A stretch of DNA of 64,000 bases. It comes from Caprella mutica. Taxonomy: Eukaryota > Arthropoda > Malacostraca > Amphipoda > Caprellidae. Below the pieces are notes generated by a model that ran no database searches, was not told the origin of the DNA, and saw only the letters and a list, made by a program, of their open reading frames with translations. Every line of letters begins with the position of its first letter. Within the stretch, counting starts at the first letter, position 1. The position numbers and the translations under genes are program-made. The stretch is from the NCBI GenBank assembly GCA_947561585.1, contig CANNZV010001035.1, positions 244,076-308,075 on the forward strand. Reading direction: 5' to 3'. Positions 58,470 to 64,000 of this stretch are shown here, in pieces.

Positions 58470-61400
58470 TGTTACTAGCAGCATTCCCTCCCAATGTACG
58501 GTAATTGGTACTTTATCCCATCACTGTTACTAACAGCATTTCCTCCCAATGTACGGTAATTGGTACTTTATCCCTTCACTGTAACTAGCGACATCCCTTC
58601 CAATGTACTGTAATTGGTACTTTATCCTATCACTGTTACTAACAGCATTTCCTCCCAATGTACGGTAATTGGTACTTAATCCCTTCACTGTTACTGGCGA
58701 CATCCCTTCCAATGTACGGTAATTGGTACTTTACCCTATCACTGTTACTAGCGGCATTCCCTTCCTATGTACGGTAATTGGTACTTTATCCCATCACTGT
58801 TACTAGCGGCATTTCCTCCCAATGTACGGTGATTGGTACTTTATCCCATCACTGTTACTAGCGGCATTCCCTCCCAATGTACGGTAATTGGTACTTTATC
58901 CTATCACTGTTACTAACGGCATTCCCTTCCTATGTACGGTAATTGGTACTTCATCCCATCACTGTTAATAACGGCATTTCCTCCCAATGTACGGTAATTG
59001 GTACTTTCTCCCATCACTGTTACTAGCAGCATTCCCTCCCAATGTACGGTAATTGGTACTTTATCCTATCACTGTTACTAACGGCATTCCCTTCCTATGT
59101 ACGGTAATTGGTACTTTATCCCATCACTGTTACTAGCGGCATTTCCTCCCAATGTACGGTAATTGGTACTTTCTCCCATCACTGTTACTAGCGGCATTCA
59201 CTCCCATTGTACGGTAATTGGTACTTTATCCTATCACTGTTACTAACGGCATTCCCTTCCTATGTACGGTAATTGGTACTTTATCCCATGACTGTAACTA
59301 GCGGCATTTCCTCCCAATGTACGGTAATTGGTACTTTACCCTATCACTGTTACTAGCGGCGTTCCCTTCCTATGTACGGTAATTGGTACTTTATCCCATG
59401 ACTGTTACTAGCGGCATTTCCTCCCAATGTACGGTAATTGGTACTTTAATCCCATCACTGTTACTAGCGGCATTTCCTCCCAATGTACGGTAATTGGTAC
59501 TTTTTCCCATGACTGTTACTAGCGGCATTTCCTCCCAATGTACGGTAATTGATACTTTATCCCATCACTGTTACTAGCGGCATTCCCTCCCAATGTACGG
59601 TAACTGGTACTTTATCCTATCACTGTTACTAACGGCATTCCCTTCCTATGTACGGTAATTGGTACTTTATCCCATGACTGTTACTAGCGGCATTTCTTCC
59701 CAATGTACGGTAATTGGTACTTTATCCCATCACTGTTACTAGCGGCATTCCCTCCCAATGTACGGTAATTGGTACTTTATCCTATCACTGTTACTAACGG
59801 CATTCCCTTCCTATGTACGGTAATTGGTACTTTATCCCATCACTGTTACTAGCGGCATTTCCTCCCAATGTACGGTAATTGGTACTTTGTCCCATCACTG
59901 TTACTAGCGGCATTCCCTCCCAATGTACGGTAACTGGTACTTTATCCTATCACTGTTACTAACGGCATTCCCTTCCTATGTACGGTAATTGGTACTTTAT
60001 CCCATGACTGTTACTAGCGGCATTTCTTCCCAATGTACGGTAATTGGTACTTTATCCCATCACTGTTACTAGCGGCATTCCCTCCCAATGTACGGTAATT
60101 GGTACTTTATCCTATCACTGTTACTAACGGCATTCCCTTCCTATGTACGGTAATTGGTACTTTATCCCATCACTGTTACTAGCGGCATTTCCTCCCAATG
60201 TACGGTAATTGGTACTTTATCCCATCACTGTTACTAGCGGCATTCCCTCCCATTGTACGGTAATTGGTACTTTATCCTATCACTGTTACTAACGGCATTC
60301 CCTTCCTATGTACGGTAATTGGTACTTTATCCCATGACTGTAACTAGCGGCATTTCCTCCAAATGTACGGTAATTGGTACTTTACCCTATCACTGTTGCT
60401 AGCGGCATTTCCTCCCAATGTACGGTAATTGGTACTTTTTCCCATTACTGTTACTAGCGGTATTTCCTCCCAATGTACGGAAATTGGAACTTTATCCCAT
60501 CACTGTTACTAGCGGCATTTCCTCTCAATGTACGGTAATTGGTACTTTATCCCATCACTGTTACTAGCGGCATTTCCTCCCAATGTACGGTAATTGGTAC
60601 TTTATTCCATCACTATTACTAGCGGCATTCCCTCCCAATGTACGGTAATTGGTACTTTATCACATCACTGTTACTAGCGGCATTTTCTCCCAATGTACGG
60701 TAATTGGTACTTTTTCCCATGACTGTTACTAGCGGCATTTCCTCCCAATGTACGGTAATTGGTACTTTATCCCATCACTATTACTAGCGGCATTCCCTTC
60801 CAATGTACGGTAATTGGTACTTTATCCCATCACTGTTACTAGCGGCATTCCCTCCCAATGTACGGTAATTGGTACTTTATCCCATCACTGTTACTAGCGG
60901 CATTTCCTCCCAATGTACGGTAATTGGTACTTTATCCCATTACTGTTACTAGCGGCATTTCCTCCCAATGTACGGTAATTGGTACTTTATCCCATCACTG
61001 TTACTAGCGGCATTCCCTCCCATTGTACGGTAATTGGTACTTTATCCTATCACTGTTACTAACGGCATTCCCTTCCTATGTACGGTAATTGGTACTTTAT
61101 CCCATCACTGTTACTAGCAGGCATTCCCTCCCAATGTACGGTAATTGGTACTTTATCCCATGACTGTTACTAGCGGCATTTCTTCCCAATGTACGGTAAT
61201 TGGTACTTTATCCCATCACTGTTACTAGCGGCATTCCCTCCCAATGTACGGTAATTGGTACTTTATCCTATCACTGTTACTAACGGCATTCCCTTCCTAT
61301 GTACGGTAATTGGTACTTTATCCCATCACTGTTACTAGCGGCATTTCCTCCCAATGTACGGTAATTGGTACTTTATCCCATCACTGTTACTAGCGGCATT

Positions 61401-61996
61401 CCCTCCCATTGTACGGTAATTGGTACTTTATCCTATCACTGTTACTAACGGCATTCCCTTCCTATGTACGGTAATTGGTACTTTATCCCATGACTGTAAC
61501 TAGCGGCATTTCCTCCCAATGTACGGTAATTGGTACTTTACCCTATCACTGTTGCTAGCGGCATTTCCTCCCAATGTACGGTAATTGGTACTTTATCCCA
61601 TCACTGTTACTAGCGGCATTTCCTCCCAATGTACGGTAATTGGTACTTTCTCCCATCACTGTTACTAGCGGCATTTCCTCCCAATGTACGGTAATTGGTA
61701 CTTTATCCCATCACTGTTACTAGCGGCATTTCCTCCCAATAAACGGTAATTGGTACTTTATCCCATCACTGTTACTAGCGGCATTTCCTCCCAATGTACG
61801 GTAATTGGTACTTTATCCCATTTACTGTTACTAGCGGCATTTCCTCCCAATGTACGGTAATTGGTACTTTATCCCATCACTGTTACTAACGGCATTTCCT
61901 CCCAATGTACGGTAATTGGTACTTTATCCCATTACTGTTACTAGCGGCATTTCCTCCCAATGTACGGTAATTGGTACTTTATCACATTCCCTCCCA
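58470..61996. repeat. 55-bp minisatellite, about 64 copies
   Basis: Unit TGTACGGTAATTGGTACTTT then ATCCCATCACTGTTACTAGC and GGCATTTCCTCCCAA. A second type has CCTATCAC, TAACGGC and CCCTTCCTA. The types alternate in multi-unit blocks (for example about 59590-59870 recurs near 59930-60210 and again near 61160). The array stops 25 bp before a plausible splice acceptor. Confidence 0.98.
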
Positions 61997-62021
61997 ATAG
62001 ACTCTGTCTTTCTTTTCTCAG

Positions 62022-62134
62022 TAACTCTATCATGTGATCAATCTAAAGAGTGTCCCCACTTTACTCCTCCGGAGAGCAGCTCCTTCCTAATTGATTTGCA
62101 GGCTTTGGACATCAGCTGCAATGCATTAGAGTGA
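62022..62134 (+). CDS. Candidate terminal exon of the RhoGAP gene
   Basis: Acceptor GTCTTTCTTTTCTCAG, a strong pyrimidine tract directly after the 55-bp array. In the phase left by the 14941 donor (G + TA gives Val) it reads TLSCDQSKECPHFTPPESSS, then FLIDLQALDISCNALE and TGA (62132-62134). AATAAA motifs follow at 62380 and 62391. The frame continues back through the array, so open length is no argument; the acceptor, phase, mixed composition and poly(A) signals are. If not this gene, it is the last exon of another transcript. Confidence 0.45.
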
Positions 62135-62379
62135 GCAGAAGAAAATGAAGGTACGGGATGTAGCTTTGTTGGTAAGCTACTGCTATATAATTGATGCACT
62201 TTTGTGTGGACTTTACTGAAGAGAAATATAACCCAATGCGCGATGAAACAAATTGGTCAGAATTTGAACAACTATAGTACTCGAAACGTAGGCGTTATGG
62301 TAGATAATGAACAAATTTGACTTCTATGTCAAAAGAAAAAACACCCACTTTCTGACTGAAAAGATTCACCTACAGGAAA

Positions 62380-62396
62380 AATAAAATTAAAATAAA
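62380..62396 (+). terminator. Candidate polyadenylation signals
   Basis: AATAAA at 62380-62385 and 62391-62396, about 250 bp after the stop at 62134. Confidence 0.3.
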
Positions 62397-63365
62397 TCTT
62401 TAACAATAATAATATATCGATGGTATCATTTAGAAGTAGGTATATTCAAATGAAAGTGGCAACCTATTATAATATTATGTAGCATTGATCGTACGTAATC
62501 AATTCAGTTTTACTGGGGGAGAGATTACTAATTACTTTAACGGAAAAACAACATCAAGAATACTTTATGTTTAATTAGAAAGTCTCAGGTTTCTTTAATG
62601 ATTAACACATTATATAAGCAATTTATGAACTAATTAATAGGACATTGAGGGGATATTTATCTCATAGAGATGCTGGTTACTAATTAACAACAAAATAATA
62701 TATAGTTAATAGAGTTATACGGATAAGTTATGTTTTTTATTTTCAATAATTATTTTCACTTAATTTGTCTTACTCATTATTGATTCACAATAATTAATTT
62801 ATTTATTTGAATTTATATATTACCTGCTTAACCTTTTTATATAGGAAGATGTAAGCCCTTATAAAATTATTCTGAGATGGTCAGGTGCTCTATACGATTG
62901 ATTGAAGGAACGACACACTTAAGTGCATCAACTATAATTTGATGTATTTAAGTGATTCAGTGCGATGCACTTTAGTTTACCTTAATTTCAATCATTCAAT
63001 TGATTGGATTAATTTAAGTAGACTTTTTATAGTACATCACATCGGGAAACTTTAAAGTTCTTTTAAAAAATACCTGTATCAATTTTACTTCATTAAGCTG
63101 AATCGTTTTAGTTATCAACTGTGAACAACCAGATCGTTTTAAATTGAGCGATATTCTTAACATTATTTCTAGTTTTCCGTTATACCTCCAAATTGGTAGA
63201 TGAAAATTAAGAGCTAGATCTGCATGCTTCTGCTCGAGTGATTTCGGTTGTAAACTAAATAATTTTTTACAAAATTAGCCCTCAAATCGAAAACTTTTCA
63301 AATTTTTCTATTTTAGTTATTGATGGGTATTCAAAGAATGAATTGAATTCTGGGAAGGTATCCTT
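62397..63365. other. AT-rich DNA
   Basis: Nothing recognised. Confidence 0.3.
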
Positions 63366-64000
63366 GATACAATAATCAATAGTTGTAAATATAGTGCACA
63401 GTGAAAGGTTAAAACAATCACCAATAGTTGTAAATATAGTGCACAGTGAAAGGTTAAAACAACCACCAATAGTTGTAAATAAAGTGCACAGTGAAAAGTT
63501 AAAACAACCACCAATAGTTTTAAATAAAGTGCACAGTGAAAGGTTAAAACAACCACCAATAGTTGTAAATAAAGTGCACAGTGAAAGGTTAAAACAACCA
63601 CCAATAGTTGTAAATAAAGTGCACAGTGAAAGGTTAAAACAACCACCAATAGTTTTAAATAAAGTGCACAGTGAAAGGTTAAAACAACCACCAGTAGTTG
63701 TAAATAAAGTGCACAGTGAAAGGTTAAAACAACCACCAATAGTTGTAAATAAAGTGCACAGTGAAAGGTTAAAACAACCACCAATAGTTTAAAATAAAGT
63801 GCACAGTGAAAGGTTAAAACAACCACCAATAGTTGTAAATAAAGTGCACAGTGAAAGGTTAAAACAACCACCAATAGTTGTAAATAAAGTGCACAGTGAA
63901 AGGTTAAAACAACCACCAATAGTTGTAAATAAAGTGCACAGTGAAAGGTTAAAACAACCACCAATAGTTGTAAATAAAGTGTACAGAGAAGAGTTAAAAC
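63366..64000. repeat. 45-bp minisatellite running off the window
   Basis: About 14 units with CAATAGTTGTAAATAAAGTG then CACAGTGAAAGGTTAAAACA. Divisible by three, so frames on both strands are open but unsupported. The array continues beyond 64000. Confidence 0.95.

Noticed and set aside
63317..63964. 215-codon minus-strand and 132-codon plus-strand frames
   Set aside because: Translations of the 45-bp array at the right edge.

Overview
The window is animal nuclear DNA. It is AT-rich, with spliced GT-AG exons, short introns in the left part, DNA-transposon remnants, tRNA-derived SINEs and AATAAA signals. Nothing bacterial, viral or organellar was seen. The phylum cannot be fixed from sequence alone; an invertebrate is likely, and an arthropod or a lophotrochozoan would both fit.

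One protein-coding gene is recognisable, on the + strand. Exons from 2082 to 14940 encode the middle and C-terminal part of a Rho GTPase-activating protein of the ARHGAP29/ARHGAP45(HMHA1)/GMIP family: a Ser-rich linker, an atypical C1 zinc finger, the RhoGAP domain with its arginine finger (codon 6546-6548), then a long Ser/Pro-rich tail. The 5' end, including the F-BAR domain expected for the family, lies left of the window. Exon phases agree across nearly every junction. There are several possible 3' ends: an in-frame stop at 9456-9458, a short terminal exon at 12304-12332 followed by AATAAA, and the exon at 14251-14940, which carries an in-frame 14-residue repeat. That last exon ends in a good donor and could join a phase-compatible terminal exon at 62022-62134 (or, less likely, one at 56359-56489). 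If so, the last intron is about 47 kb.

Roughly a third of the window is tandem minisatellite. There are more than 20 arrays with units of 14 to 55 bp, the largest being a 14-bp array of about 5 kb (28870-33836) and a 55-bp array of about 3.5 kb (58470-61996). Nearly all the long open reading frames in the window are translations of these arrays and are not genes. One 32-bp array occurs twice in opposite orientation (25290-26275 and 42211-44772). Three arrays touch or nearly touch splice sites, and three carry GTRAGT 5'-splice-site motifs in every unit.

Between the arrays lie mobile-element remnants: a PIF/Harbinger-like pair at 628-1856, an hAT MITE with a perfect 8-bp target duplication at 8055-8233, a palindromic MITE family with TA flanks (at least seven copies), two decayed Tc1/mariner transposases (22780-23171 and 53190-53640), a non-LTR retrotransposon 3' end (21171-21512), tRNA-like SINEs and possible Helitron pieces. 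The most unusual group is four elements of 0.8-1.5 kb (20350-21793, 23889-24850, 27946-28780, 54557-55556). Each is bounded by inverted mini-arrays of a 15-bp motif. The four motifs differ but share the skeleton GAMWAHTSSS.
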